Shown here: in pieces, positions 42,825 to 51,361 of the stretch
Numbering within the stretch: position 1 is the stretch's first letter
How the letters are laid out: every line of letters starts with the position of its first letter
Source of the DNA: Prevotella sp. UBA2850
GTDB taxonomy: Bacteria > Bacteroidota > Bacteroidia > Bacteroidales > Bacteroidaceae
NCBI GenBank assembly: GCA_002350805.1
Contig: DEFO01000013.1
Coordinates: forward strand, 1 to 64,000
DNA: 64,000 bases
Reading direction: 5' to 3'
Position numbers and translations under genes: made by a program
The notes under the pieces: generated by a model
What the model saw: the letters and a program-made list of their open reading frames with translations, nothing else
The model's database searches: none
What the model was told of the DNA's origin: nothing

Positions 42825-43862
42825 TTATTCAGACTTCATGGTCTTGATCTTTCCATTCTCGTCGAACTCGATGGGCATCACCTTCAGGCTGCGCAGCCAG
42901 GTGATGTCGTTGGAGGGCACACAGTCGTGGTGGAACAGATACCACTGGCCCTTGTACTCGACGATGGAGTGGTGGGTGGTCCAGCCGACTACGGGCTCGA
43001 GGATCACGCCCTGATAGGTGAACGGACCGTAAGGATTGTCGCCCACAGCATAGCAGAGATAGTGGCTGTCGCCCGTAGAATACGAGAAATAATACTTGCC
43101 GTTCTGCTTGTGCATCCATGAGGCCTCGAAGAAACGGTGCGGGTCGTCGGCCTTCAGCGGTTCGCCGTTCTCATCGACAATCAGCACGGGGCGCGGAGCC
43201 TCGTTGAACTGCAGCACATCGTCGGTCATGCGCACCACATAGCTGCTCAGGGCAGGAGCACCAGCCGGAGCGAAGAGCTCTGTCTTCTTGTCGGGCGCGT
43301 GTCCCAGGTCTGCAGCATCGGCAGGAGCGGGAGCTGAGTCGGGCTGGGCGATGGGGGCATAAGGTGCTGCGAGCGGAGCGCGCCATTGCAGCTGGCCGCC
43401 CCAGATACCGCCGAAGTAGCAGTAAATCTCGCCGTCGTCGTCCTTGAATACACAGGGGTCGATGCTAAACGAGCCGCGGATGGGGTGCTCCTCGGGGCGG
43501 AACGGACCCTCGGGTGTGTCGCTGACGGCCACGCCTAGGCGGAACATGCCCGAATAGTCTTTGGCCGAGAAGATGAGGTAGTACTTGCCGTTTTTCTCCA
43601 CCACGTCGTTGTCCCACATCTGTTTCTCGGCCCAGGGCACCTGCTCGACGTCGAGAATCACACCGTGGTCGGTCACCTCGCCGTCCATCACGTCGTCCAT
43701 CGACAGCACATGATAGTCGCGCATCTGGAAGTGCCCTCCGTCGTCGTCGAAGCACTCTCCGCTGTCCCAGTCGTGGCTGGGATACACATACAGACGGCCG
43801 TTAAACACGTTGACCGACGGGTCGGCCATGTAATCGTTGGGGAAAAGATATCTTGCTTTCAT
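42825..43862 (-). CDS. glycoside hydrolase family 43 (xylosidase/arabinosidase)
   Basis: A 345-residue five-bladed propeller enzyme with no signal peptide, hence probably cytoplasmic. Candidate catalytic residues are D14 (YMADPSVNVF, base), D135 (SIDPCVF, pKa modulator) and E246 (FFEASWMH, acid), a good match to GH43. Residues about 160-200 contain an Ala/Pro/Asp-rich insert (APLAAPYAPIAQPDSAPAPA) uncommon in the family. It corresponds by position to xynB of the Prevotella xylan cluster and would cleave xylo-oligosaccharides brought in by the symporter. Confidence 0.92.
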   Translation of the reverse strand: MKARYLFPNDYMADPSVNVFNGRLYVYPSHDWDSGECFDDDGGHFQMRDYHVLSMDDVMDGEVTDHGVILDVEQVPWAEKQMWDNDVVEKNGKYYLIFSAKDYSGMFRLGVAVSDTPEGPFRPEEHPIRGSFSIDPCVFKDDDGEIYCYFGGIWGGQLQWRAPLAAPYAPIAQPDSAPAPADAADLGHAPDKKTELFAPAGAPALSSYVVRMTDDVLQFNEAPRPVLIVDENGEPLKADDPHRFFEASWMHKQNGKYYFSYSTGDSHYLCYAVGDNPYGPFTYQGVILEPVVGWTTHHSIVEYKGQWYLFHHDCVPSNDITWLRSLKVMPIEFDENGKIKTMKSE

Positions 43863-43911
43863 TGTTGTTTTGAGTATTTAATATTTTCTTATTCGTTTCG
43901 TTGATGGGTGA

Positions 43912-45027
43912 CTACTGGAAAATCTTGATGACTTTCTTGATAATCGGTTTCTCGTTGTAGTCGCGGTCGAAGAACAGCGGGTAGTTGGTGCGTCCTTTCA
44001 CGGGGAAGTCGTTCAGCCACGAAGTGCCGTCGTTGACACCCCAGAAGGTGATGCGGCTGATTTGGTGGCGATGCTTATAATACAACTTGAAGAGGTCGGT
44101 GTAGAGGCGGTTGAAGGTTTTTGTGCCTTTCTTGGTGATGCCGTTGCGGTAGGGGTTCATGCGCTCGTCGTACTGGAAGTTCTGGCTGATGTCGGCCCCG
44201 CCGAAGTCCTGCGGGTTGGGCAGCATGTTGAGGTCGAGCTCGGTCATCATGATCTTCACGCCGCAGGCGGCAAAGGCGTCCATGCTCTTCTCATACTCCG
44301 CCAGGTCGGGATAGTCGAGCCCGTTGTGGCTCTGCATGCCGATGGCGTCGATGCGTACTCCTTTCGCCTTCAGCTCGCGCACGATGCGGCAGGTGGTCTC
44401 GCGCTTGCCGGGCTTCGACATCGAGTAGTCGTTGATATACAGCTCGGCGTCGGGGTCGGCCTCGTGGGCAAAGCGGAAAGCCAGCTCGATGTAGTCGGGG
44501 CCTATAATATTATAATAAGGTGAGCGGCGCATCTCGCCGTTGTCCTCGACAGTCTCGTTCACTACGTCCCATCCCTTGATGCGGCCTTTGTAGCGGCCCA
44601 CCACGGCGGCAATATGCTTGTGCATGCGGTCGATGAGCACCTCGCGGCTGACGGTTTTGCCCTGTTTGTCGGTGAACATCCACTTTGGCGGCTGCGAGTG
44701 CCACACCAGACAGTGGCCCGTGATAGTGAGCCCGTTGTCCTCGGCAAACTTCACGATGCGGTCGGCCTCGGTCCAGTCGTAGCGGTCTTCCTCGGGATGT
44801 ATCACCTCGCCTTTCATGCAGTTCTCAGCCACCACGGCGTTGAAGTGCTTCTTCACCACGGGAGCCGCCTTCGGGTCGATGCCGGCCACCTGGTCGGTGT
44901 TCATCGCCACGCCGATGAGGAAGTGCTTACCCAGCACTTCCTTCAGCGTCGGTTGCTTCTTGGCTGAGGCAAAAAGCCCCCAGCCCAAGAGCACCATTAT
45001 CATGGAGAGAGAGAGTACTTTCTTCAT
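43912..45027 (-). CDS. xynA: endo-1,4-beta-xylanase, GH10
   Basis: A 371-residue enzyme with an N-terminal signal peptide (MKKVLSLSMIMVLLGWGLFASA), no lipobox and no binding module. GH10 hallmarks: GHCLVWHSQPP, acid/base E158 in WDVVNET, nucleophile E263 in MTELDLN, and FWGVNDGTSW near the C-terminus. It hydrolyses the xylan backbone in the periplasm or outside the cell. It is 10 bp after the symporter gene and 49 bp before the GH43 gene, the xynD-xynA-xynB order known from Prevotella. Confidence 0.95.
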   Translation of the reverse strand: MKKVLSLSMIMVLLGWGLFASAKKQPTLKEVLGKHFLIGVAMNTDQVAGIDPKAAPVVKKHFNAVVAENCMKGEVIHPEEDRYDWTEADRIVKFAEDNGLTITGHCLVWHSQPPKWMFTDKQGKTVSREVLIDRMHKHIAAVVGRYKGRIKGWDVVNETVEDNGEMRRSPYYNIIGPDYIELAFRFAHEADPDAELYINDYSMSKPGKRETTCRIVRELKAKGVRIDAIGMQSHNGLDYPDLAEYEKSMDAFAACGVKIMMTELDLNMLPNPQDFGGADISQNFQYDERMNPYRNGITKKGTKTFNRLYTDLFKLYYKHRHQISRITFWGVNDGTSWLNDFPVKGRTNYPLFFDRDYNEKPIIKKVIKIFQ

Positions 45028-45037
45028 ACGTCAGACA

Positions 45038-46465
45038 TTATTTCACGCCATTTCTTTCCTCAATGGCCTTGTTGATCTCGTCGATTTTCTCGTCGCTCAG
45101 CTCATATTTAGAGATGATGAACATGGCCAGCACCAGCAGAATGGCCGGAATGACGCACACCAGCCAGCGGATGCCCTCCTGTGCCAGCGGCGGCAGGGTC
45201 TCCATGTTGTTCATGAAGTAGGCGCCTGCTGCATTACCCACCGACATCATGGCGAAGGCCGTGATGAAGAACAGGGCGATGATGCGCAGCGGACGGTTGC
45301 GCTTGAACTCAGTCCAGAGGTCGCTCACCTTTACGTTCTTCGTCTCTTTCTCGTCCATCACCACGCGCTCCTTGGTCTGCGAGAAACAGAAGATGAGCAG
45401 GGCCAGGCCCACGAGCGAATAGATGAGCATCGTCACGAACCATGCATGCGAGTCGTTGGGCAGGTTACTCGACTCCGATGAGACGGGCTCGTAGTTCACC
45501 AGCCACAGCACAAAGCCCGGCACTACGCCGCCCAGCGCCATACCGGCCTTGAAGAAGATGCCCGTCAGCGCGTTCACAATGCCCGAGATGCGGCGGCCGG
45601 TGGTATACTCACCGTAGGAGATGACCTCCGGGATGAGTGCCCACATGTAACCCGTGGCCACGATGACGCCCGTCGACTTGATGAACTGGGCGATGTAGAC
45701 CAGCGTGATGTTCTCCTGCACCGTGCCTATGCGGCTGATGAAGTAGAGCAGGGCCATGCCGAGGATGGCGACCGACAGGAAGATGTAGAACATGTTTTTC
45801 TTGCCCACCTTCTTCTTGATGGCTGGCACCAGCGGCATGAAGATGAACGAGGGCAGCGAGCCCAGACCCATGAAGAGCGCCATCTGGATGGGCAGGTCGG
45901 CACCGGCAAGGGTGGCCACCAGCAGCGGAACACCAGCCGAGACGCACAGTCCGCCCACATTAGCCATGAACATACGCACCGAGGTGAGAATCGTAATCTC
46001 GTCGGTGTCGCGGGTGAGCGATGAGTTCAGGGCGCCGTAGGGCACATTGATGAGGGTGTAGAGCATCGACATGCCCACATAGGTGATATATGCGTAGAGG
46101 ATGGAGGGCTTGAAACCATCCCAGAAACAGAGGATGGCCAGGATGGTGAGTGGTATGCCGCCCATCACCAGATAGCTGCGGTATTTACCCCATCGCGGGT
46201 TGTGCTTGTCGACAAATGTGCCCACCAGCGGGTCCCACAGCACGTCTACCAGTCGTACCACCAGAAACATGGTTCCGGCCAGTCCTGCCGACTTGGCAGC
46301 GTCGCCGCCGAGGATATACACATCTGTGTAGAAAAACAGCAGATACATGCAGATGGTCTGATAAATCAGATTCTGCGCCAGGTCGCCCGCACCAAATCCT
46401 ATGCGCTGCAACCATGAGAGTCTGTAGAAGCCTTTGGCCTCTTGAGTTGTTTGGCTTGTTTCCAT
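45038..46465 (-). CDS. xynD: GPH-type sugar/cation symporter (xylo-oligosaccharide uptake)
   Basis: A 475-residue inner membrane protein with about 12 helices of the glycoside-pentoside-hexuronide:cation symporter (MelB/XylP) family. Family marks include GDLAQNLIYQTICMYLLFFYTDV at the start, DVLWDPLVGTFVDKHNPRWGKYRSYL and PYGALNSSLTRDTDEI. It lies between the SGNH esterase and the GH10 gene, so xylobiose or short xylo-oligosaccharides are the likely cargo, as for the Prevotella xynD symporter. No separate promoter is evident. Confidence 0.9.
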   Translation of the reverse strand: METSQTTQEAKGFYRLSWLQRIGFGAGDLAQNLIYQTICMYLLFFYTDVYILGGDAAKSAGLAGTMFLVVRLVDVLWDPLVGTFVDKHNPRWGKYRSYLVMGGIPLTILAILCFWDGFKPSILYAYITYVGMSMLYTLINVPYGALNSSLTRDTDEITILTSVRMFMANVGGLCVSAGVPLLVATLAGADLPIQMALFMGLGSLPSFIFMPLVPAIKKKVGKKNMFYIFLSVAILGMALLYFISRIGTVQENITLVYIAQFIKSTGVIVATGYMWALIPEVISYGEYTTGRRISGIVNALTGIFFKAGMALGGVVPGFVLWLVNYEPVSSESSNLPNDSHAWFVTMLIYSLVGLALLIFCFSQTKERVVMDEKETKNVKVSDLWTEFKRNRPLRIIALFFITAFAMMSVGNAAGAYFMNNMETLPPLAQEGIRWLVCVIPAILLVLAMFIISKYELSDEKIDEINKAIEERNGVK

Positions 46466-46530
46466 TTTTTTTGTTGTTATTTTGATTTTTCCTTGTTCTT
46501 CCCGTGTGTCGGAGCATCGGCCCCCGGAGG

Positions 46531-46635
46531 GTATTGTCCTTTCTGTTCCTTGAGTCGATCGGAGATTATTGAGTGTCAGCTCCTTGATTCGCTCGGCGGT
46601 TATTGGGCCGTCAGTTCCTTAAGACGTTCGGCGGC
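46531..46635 (-). repeat. degenerate tandem copies of the esterase 3' end
   Basis: On the minus strand the last codons of the esterase gene (encoding AERLKELTAQ) are followed, after the stop, by two diverged copies reading AERIKELTLNN-like and SDRLKEQKGQ-like, each shifted in frame. This looks like old tandem duplication of the gene tail. Confidence 0.55.
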
Positions 46636-47841
46636 AAAACGCCCCATCGCCTCATAGCCTTTGGCGTTGGGGTGCAGCCAGTCTTCCTGCCACTCCTCGC
46701 GCAGCTGGCTGGGTTGCTGCGGGTCGCGCATCAGCTGGTCGAAGTCTATCACCCCGTCCACCTCCTTGCTGGTGCGCATCCATTGGTTGACGGTCTGTCG
46801 GCAGGCCTCCTTAAACAGGTTGCCGTCGTCGTAGAAGCATTTGCCGAAGGGCAGGATGGTACCCATCAGCACCTTCACGCCGCGCTTGTGGGCTTTCTCG
46901 ATGAACGTCTTGTAGGCGTCGATCAGGTTTTTGGCCACCTGCTCCGAGCGGCCTGCACTGCCGCCAATGTCGTTAATGCCCTCGTAGACGATGATGTAGT
47001 TGAACTGTCGCTGGCCCATTACGTCGCGGTCGAAGCGCTTCACGGCAGGCTCACTCAGTCCGCCACGTACCACGCAGTTGCCGCCGATACCTAGGTTCAC
47101 CACCGAATAGCGGGTCGGCTGAGCGCCCTCGTGGCCCAGCAGGTGCTCGTTGGCAATGTCGGTCCAGCGGTTCTGCAGGTTGGTGGTGGTGCCTCGTCCG
47201 TCGGTAATCGAGTTGCCGATGGCAGGAATACACTCGTTGCCCCCGCCCAGAATGTCCAGGGCGCAGATGTTGTACCAGTGGTCCAGTTTTTCGAAAACGT
47301 TGAATTTCTTGCCGGGCTTGGCCTCACCCTTCATAATGTATGAAGTGGTGCGCGAGCCGCGGTGCGAGGTGGCATTCACGGGTGTCTTCCCGTAGAAGAT
47401 GGTTACCGATAGGCGCTGCAGCGGTTTCAGCGCATATTTGGCGGCATCCGAGAAGACGGTCTCGCCAGGTTGGATGGTCACGCTGCGCTTGCCGCCGAAT
47501 GTCAGGTAGCGGGCCGTGCGCTTCACAATGGCCGTATAGTCGGTGCCGGGCAGGTCGCTGCGCCCATTCTCGTCGGCTGCCAGGTCGGCAATATAGATAG
47601 ACTTGATTTCAACGGGCTCCTTGCTGAACTCGTTCGAGAGCTGCATGCGCAGCTGGTTGCCCCCGAAGCCCACATGGATGATCTCGCGCAGCGAGCAGTC
47701 GGTCAGCTCGGTGGTCTGGGGCATGTCGCCCTTGCCGGTAAACTCCGGGGCCGTGGCCCATGTGGTTGCCCACTGCATGTCGCTCTGGGCATTGGCGGTA
47801 AGGGCAAAAAAAGTGAGAAATACGATGACTAGTTTTTTCAT
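46600..47841 (-). CDS. SGNH/GDSL hydrolase, probable acetyl xylan esterase
   Basis: A 413-residue exported protein (signal peptide MKKLVIVFLTFFALTANAQ). An N-terminal beta domain (about 20-190) precedes an SGNH hydrolase: S211 in AIGNSITDG, a glycine in LGIGGN, an asparagine in YEGINDIGG, and D387/H390 in DWLHPN form the catalytic set. Position at the head of a xylanase operon makes deacetylation of xylan the likely role, similar to xynE of Prevotella, but other esters are possible. A TATCTTTG element ends 5 bp before the ATG. Confidence 0.88.
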   Translation of the reverse strand: MKKLVIVFLTFFALTANAQSDMQWATTWATAPEFTGKGDMPQTTELTDCSLREIIHVGFGGNQLRMQLSNEFSKEPVEIKSIYIADLAADENGRSDLPGTDYTAIVKRTARYLTFGGKRSVTIQPGETVFSDAAKYALKPLQRLSVTIFYGKTPVNATSHRGSRTTSYIMKGEAKPGKKFNVFEKLDHWYNICALDILGGGNECIPAIGNSITDGRGTTTNLQNRWTDIANEHLLGHEGAQPTRYSVVNLGIGGNCVVRGGLSEPAVKRFDRDVMGQRQFNYIIVYEGINDIGGSAGRSEQVAKNLIDAYKTFIEKAHKRGVKVLMGTILPFGKCFYDDGNLFKEACRQTVNQWMRTSKEVDGVIDFDQLMRDPQQPSQLREEWQEDWLHPNAKGYEAMGRFAAERLKELTAQ

Positions 47842-47845
47842 GTTG

Positions 47846-47853
47846 CAAAGATA
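47846..47853 (-). promoter_or_regulatory. -7 element of the xylan operon
   Basis: TATCTTTG on the minus strand. The expected start of transcription falls at or next to the esterase ATG (47841), i.e. a leaderless mRNA. The -33 region is not a clear match, consistent with activator dependence. No hybrid two-component regulator gene is in the window. Confidence 0.55.
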
Positions 47854-47891
47854 GCGTTTTCTTTCGAACCAATCTTTTGCAAATGTATCAT

Positions 47892-48401
47892 CTATATTTT
47901 GAAATGTATCATTTCTTCCAGTAACCCTTCGCAGGCATCTTCCAACAGTTCAATCACCAGCTCAAAGTCGCTCTCGCCGCCGTAGTACGGGTCGGGCACG
48001 GTCTGCTGTCCTGGATGGTGGCGCAGATAGTCGGCCATGCACGTCAGCTTCTCCCTATCGGCGTCCGAGCGTGTTTTCCGTCTCAGGTCGTACATGTTCT
48101 CCTCGTCCATGCCCACAATCAGGTCGAAGCGGTCGAAGTCGGCGGTGCAGAACTGTCGGGCGCGGCTGCAGAAGTCATATCCGTGTCGTGCGCCGTGCCT
48201 CCTCATGCGGGCGTCGGGCAACTGCCCCACATGCCATCCGCCGATTCCTGCCGAGTCGATGTCGAACAAGTGCGCCATCCCCCGCAATTCCACCAGATGC
48301 CTCATAATCCCTTCGGCCGCCGGCGACCGGCAGATGTTGCCAAGGCAGACGAAGAGGATGCGTTTCGTTGGGTGGGTTGTCGGTTGCTGATGCTTATTCA
48401 T
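47892..48401 (-). CDS. low molecular weight protein-tyrosine phosphatase
   Basis: A 169-residue cytoplasmic phosphatase. The P-loop C19-L-G-N-I-C-R25-S (CX5R) and the acid loop DPYYGG are intact, so it should be active. In other bacteria such enzymes act on tyrosine kinases for exopolysaccharide or on small substrates. Start set at 48401, since the longer in-frame extension runs through a 29-bp iteron-like tandem repeat. Upstream on the same strand is a small acidic ORF. Confidence 0.92.
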   Translation of the reverse strand: MNKHQQPTTHPTKRILFVCLGNICRSPAAEGIMRHLVELRGMAHLFDIDSAGIGGWHVGQLPDARMRRHGARHGYDFCSRARQFCTADFDRFDLIVGMDEENMYDLRRKTRSDADREKLTCMADYLRHHPGQQTVPDPYYGGESDFELVIELLEDACEGLLEEMIHFKI

Positions 48402-48444
48402 GAGTGTTTTCTGATGGATGCTCGTTGACATTTCGGGAGTTGAG

Positions 48445-48531
48445 GTTTCCAGTGGGTTGTGTAATACTTGTAGCTTTCCACAAGGTTGTGCAATATTTGA
48501 AGTTTTCCTGCAGCGTTGTGCCATTTTCAGT
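48445..48531 (-). repeat. three 29-bp iteron-like tandem repeats
   Basis: Units begin at 48445, 48474 and 48503. On the minus strand each has the conserved core (G/A)CACAAC-N5-GGAAA, separated by AT-rich spacers such as ACTTCAAATATT. They sit directly upstream of the phosphatase gene, so a binding site array is plausible. Confidence 0.6.
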
Positions 48532-48721
48532 CATCCCACAAGTCGCTGTCGCCCACGCTGCCGTCGCGATAGCCGTCGCCATCCTTGTCTTTTGCGCCCC
48601 AGTCCCAGATGTGTGAGTCGTGCGTGTCGTTGTAAGGAATGTGTTTGCGCCAGGCATCCGGCTCGTAATTGCCGCCGAGGAAGCTGTCCTTTTTCTTTGG
48701 TTTTTTGTCGAAGAGTCCCAT
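48527..48721 (-). CDS. small acidic protein with calcium-loop-like tail
   Basis: A 64-residue protein starting MGLFDKKPKKKDSFLGG; the C-terminal DKDGDGYRDGSVGDSDLWDD has spaced aspartates like EF-hand or thrombospondin type 3 loops. No signal peptide. A good promoter lies upstream (48746-48776), supporting it as a real gene. Function unknown. Confidence 0.65.
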   Translation of the reverse strand: MGLFDKKPKKKDSFLGGNYEPDAWRKHIPYNDTHDSHIWDWGAKDKDGDGYRDGSVGDSDLWDD

Positions 48722-48745
48722 AAGCTTGAAGTTTTGTTGATGTGG

Positions 48746-48776
48746 CAAAGATACGAAAATATTCTGACAACATCAA
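48746..48776 (-). promoter_or_regulatory. promoter of the small acidic protein gene
   Basis: Minus-strand TTG (48776-48774), 20 nt, TATCTTTG (48753-48746); leader about 20 nt. Confidence 0.7.
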
Positions 48777-48828
48777 GAATCAGCATCATTAATTCTTTCG
48801 TGCGGCCTTTTAAAGATGGTTCATAGTT

Positions 48829-49075
48829 CAAGGTGCAAGAGGCGTGGTATTGTCTACACTCACTCCAACAAGTTGAGAACTGAGAGTTGAGGACGGAGAG
48901 GTATGATTACCTTTGGTGTTGTGTATACTCCCTAAAAGAAGGTGCAAAGTTCAAGGTGCAAGAGGCGTGGTATTGTCTACACTCCTATACTCCTACACTC
49001 CTACACTCCTAAAAAGTAGCCACTTAGACACACTCCTACACTCCTAAAAAATCTCACTTGTCACTTTTCACTTAG
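48829..49075 (-). repeat. modular intergenic repeat, copy D
   Basis: About 247 bp, no gene except the last codons of the next ORF. It contains two direct copies of GGTGCAAGAGGCGTGGTATT-type DNA (about 48834 and 48957), a GAGAGGTATGATTACCTTTG block, stacked ACTCCTACACTCC words and CACTTGTCACTTTTCACTTAG. Positions 48866-49075 are a near-exact inverse of copy E at 52220-52448. Confidence 0.85.
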
Positions 49076-49496
49076 AAAAGCTGTGGAAGAAGAAATAGAT
49101 GGCGGCAAAGGTCTTGGGCACGCCACTGGCATAGCCGATGAGCTGGTTGTTCTTGTCCCTAACGGTTCCGTCGTCCTCGATTTTCCCCGTGTACTGGTAG
49201 TTGCTGTTGCGCACGATGCCCTTGTCGTCTACCTTGCCCAGATAGGAGTTGTACTGGTCTCTGATAACTCCGTCGCTCTCGGTTCTGAAGAGCAGGCGGT
49301 TGCCAACGTCCCTGATGTCACCGTTGTTGCAGATCTTGGCAATCATGAAGTTACGGTAGTCCCTGACGGTGCCGTTGCTCTCTACTGTTGCCAGGGTGGA
49401 GTTGCTGGCGCTTCTGATGGTCTGGGCGACGGTGGTGCACATGATGCCCAGGAGGAGCACGAGTGCGAGTATGATTCTTTTCATCATTTGTTTCAT
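49068..49496 (-). CDS. exported protein made of five 17-residue repeats
   Basis: A 142-residue protein with a signal peptide (MKRIILALVLLLGIMCTTVAQ) and five consecutive repeats of exactly 17 residues with the pattern xDGxVRDxxNxxLGKxx, for example SDGVIRDQYNSYLGKVD. This periodic pattern suggests a small beta-solenoid or propeller blade series outside the cytoplasm. The stop codon and last two codons are inside repeat copy D. A TATCTTTG element is at 49572. No family name recognised. Confidence 0.75.
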   Translation of the reverse strand: MKQMMKRIILALVLLLGIMCTTVAQTIRSASNSTLATVESNGTVRDYRNFMIAKICNNGDIRDVGNRLLFRTESDGVIRDQYNSYLGKVDDKGIVRNSNYQYTGKIEDDGTVRDKNNQLIGYASGVPKTFAAIYFFFHSFSK

Positions 49497-49571
49497 AATT
49501 ACCTATTTATATATAAGGAAGACATGGGGTTTCCGGAGTGAAGGAGGGAGTTCGGCTCCTGCTTTCATCCA

Positions 49572-49579
49572 CAAAGATA
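49572..49579 (-). promoter_or_regulatory. -7 element for the 17-residue-repeat protein
   Basis: TATCTTTG on the minus strand, about 75 bp upstream of the start. The 415-bp gap 49497-49911 otherwise holds only this and the divergent promoter at 49791. Confidence 0.45.
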
Positions 49580-49790
49580 GCAAAAAGTTGGGAATGATGG
49601 TGCCGTTGCGGCCAATAAAATGATTTCTTTTTCGGGTTATGGGCATGAAAAAGCAGTTTTCGGCCGGCTTTTGCGCCGGTTTGCGACAAGAAAAGAGCCC
49701 TTTTCCGTTGTTTGTCGTAAATAGGGGAGGCTGTCGTATGCAAAAACAAAAAAAGTGATGAAAAAAAGAACAAGGGTGGATTTTTCGCTT

Positions 49791-49798
49791 TATCTTTG
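49791..49798 (+). promoter_or_regulatory. -7 element for the OMP-DUF4468-patatin group
   Basis: TATCTTTG on the plus strand; leader of about 105 nt to the ATG at 49912. Confidence 0.5.
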
Positions 49799-49911
49799 CA
49801 ATAGAAATCACGAAGACAAGCATTTCGACACAGAAATGAGCTCAACTGAGTTGGAGATGAGTCGGAGAGTTTTTCAGAAACAAAATATTAACAATCAGAG
49901 AACATACAGCA

Positions 49912-50517
49912 ATGAAAAAGATATTTTTGGTGGTTATCGCAACCCTTATGGCAGTGACAAGTGTGAACGCACAGAGTGATGGGCCCAGACACGAGGTAGG
50001 TGTCAGCTACGGAGTAGGCGCTTCGGCCATCATCGACGGATTGAGCAACGCTTTCAGCAACGGACTGTTCGACGGGATTCAAGGTTTGAAGTGGAAGGAC
50101 AGCAAGGAGTTCGGCACACTCGGCATAGAGTATTTCTATCATCTGGACAATCCGCGAATGGCCCTTGGCGGTGTGGTTACCTTCGCCTCTTACCAGGAGG
50201 ATGTCTACGAGAAGGATGAGACAACCAAGGTGGGCGACCGGAAAAGATGCTACTACACGGTGATGCCAGCCATCAAGTACTACTGGGTGAACAACAAGCA
50301 GTTTGGTGTCTACACGAAGGCCGCCGCCGGTATCATGTTCATGACGAGCAAGGACACCACCCTGAAGTCAGAGTCGTCGAACGACAGCCAGGTGGAGTTC
50401 ATGTTTCAGGCTTCTCTCCTCGGCCTTGAGGCAGGTAGCAAGAACGTACGTGCTTTCGCAGAGTTCGGTGTAGGTGAGCAGGGTATCATCCTGGCCGGTA
50501 TCAGGGCTAGATTCTAA
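49912..50517 (+). CDS. small outer membrane beta-barrel protein
   Basis: A 201-residue exported protein: signal peptide MKKIFLVVIATLMAVTSVNAQ, then alternating amphipathic strands with turn regions and a terminal phenylalanine (ILAGIRARF), the usual signature of an eight-strand outer membrane barrel. First of three same-strand genes inside the inverted-repeat-bounded block. Function unknown. Confidence 0.72.
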   Translation: MKKIFLVVIATLMAVTSVNAQSDGPRHEVGVSYGVGASAIIDGLSNAFSNGLFDGIQGLKWKDSKEFGTLGIEYFYHLDNPRMALGGVVTFASYQEDVYEKDETTKVGDRKRCYYTVMPAIKYYWVNNKQFGVYTKAAAGIMFMTSKDTTLKSESSNDSQVEFMFQASLLGLEAGSKNVRAFAEFGVGEQGIILAGIRARF

Positions 50518-50601
50518 ATAGGAGGCGTGAGAGCCGACAGCCGGGAGCTGATAGTTGAGAGATATAATGATGATAAGAATAACCCTATAACGATAACAGA
50601 T

Positions 50602-51336
50602 ATGAAACAGTTGAAATTATGGATGTTGGCAGTCATGCTGATCTGCGGCATCACAAGCATTCAGGCACAAATCATGAAGGCAGCCGACCTGGAGAAATAC
50701 GCCAAGGAGCGCTACGGTGACAAATGGCTCGACGCAGCCGCCAACCTGGCCACTTCGATTACCCTTGACAAGAACCAGTCGATCACCTACCAGGAGGTGA
50801 TCGAGGCTCCCGGAAAAACCAAGCAGCAGCTCTATGTGGCCGTGAACTACTGGGCCACAGCCACCTTCAAAGACAAGCAGGCCATCACGCTCAACGACAA
50901 GGATGCCGGATGTATCATCATCTCGTCGACTATTCCCAACATTGTCGAGCACATCGGCACCCTGAACAAATACAGCGTCAGCATCACTCCCGTGATCCGC
51001 ATCGACATCAAGGACGGACGCCTGCGCGTCACCTATACCGTACAGAGCTACGACATCCTGGCCGACATCAGCGGCGGATGGCTCTCGATGGCAGCAGAAA
51101 ACGACCGTCGCACCTACGGCGACTCGAAGCGCAAGAAGGACGACAAGACCAACGAGAACCTCTACGACGAGCAATGGGAGATAGCACGCCACTATCCCTT
51201 CGTGCAGAAAGATGCACAGAAGCGCACCTGCGCCAAGGCCCTCGTGATGGCCCACGCTTACTCGAATGCCGTGATCGACAAGATTGAGGAGGCCGTGAAG
51301 AACGGTATCGTAGGCAACGACAACGACGACTGGTAA
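50602..51336 (+). CDS. DUF4468-like exported protein
   Basis: A 244-residue protein with a signal peptide (MKQLKLWMLAVMLICGITSIQA). The mature N-terminal part has the DUF4468-type strand-helix pattern (ITYQEVIEAPGKTKQQLYVAVNYWATATF ... AGCIIISSTI ... SVSITPVIRIDIKDGRLRVTYTVQSYDI, in pieces). These proteins are common Bacteroidota exported proteins of unknown function. Start set at the ATG at 50602. It follows the barrel gene by 84 bp. Confidence 0.7.
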   Translation: MKQLKLWMLAVMLICGITSIQAQIMKAADLEKYAKERYGDKWLDAAANLATSITLDKNQSITYQEVIEAPGKTKQQLYVAVNYWATATFKDKQAITLNDKDAGCIIISSTIPNIVEHIGTLNKYSVSITPVIRIDIKDGRLRVTYTVQSYDILADISGGWLSMAAENDRRTYGDSKRKKDDKTNENLYDEQWEIARHYPFVQKDAQKRTCAKALVMAHAYSNAVIDKIEEAVKNGIVGNDNDDW

Positions 51337-51361
51337 ACCAGAAGATATATATGAAAAGACA

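Noticed and set aside
48402..48524. 41-residue N-terminal extension of the tyrosine phosphatase
   Set aside because: It would be coded by the 29-bp tandem repeats in changing frames, so it is not protein-like.
48445..48531. CRISPR array
   Set aside because: The three 29-bp units are continuous degenerate repeats, not identical repeats with unique spacers, and no cas genes are nearby.
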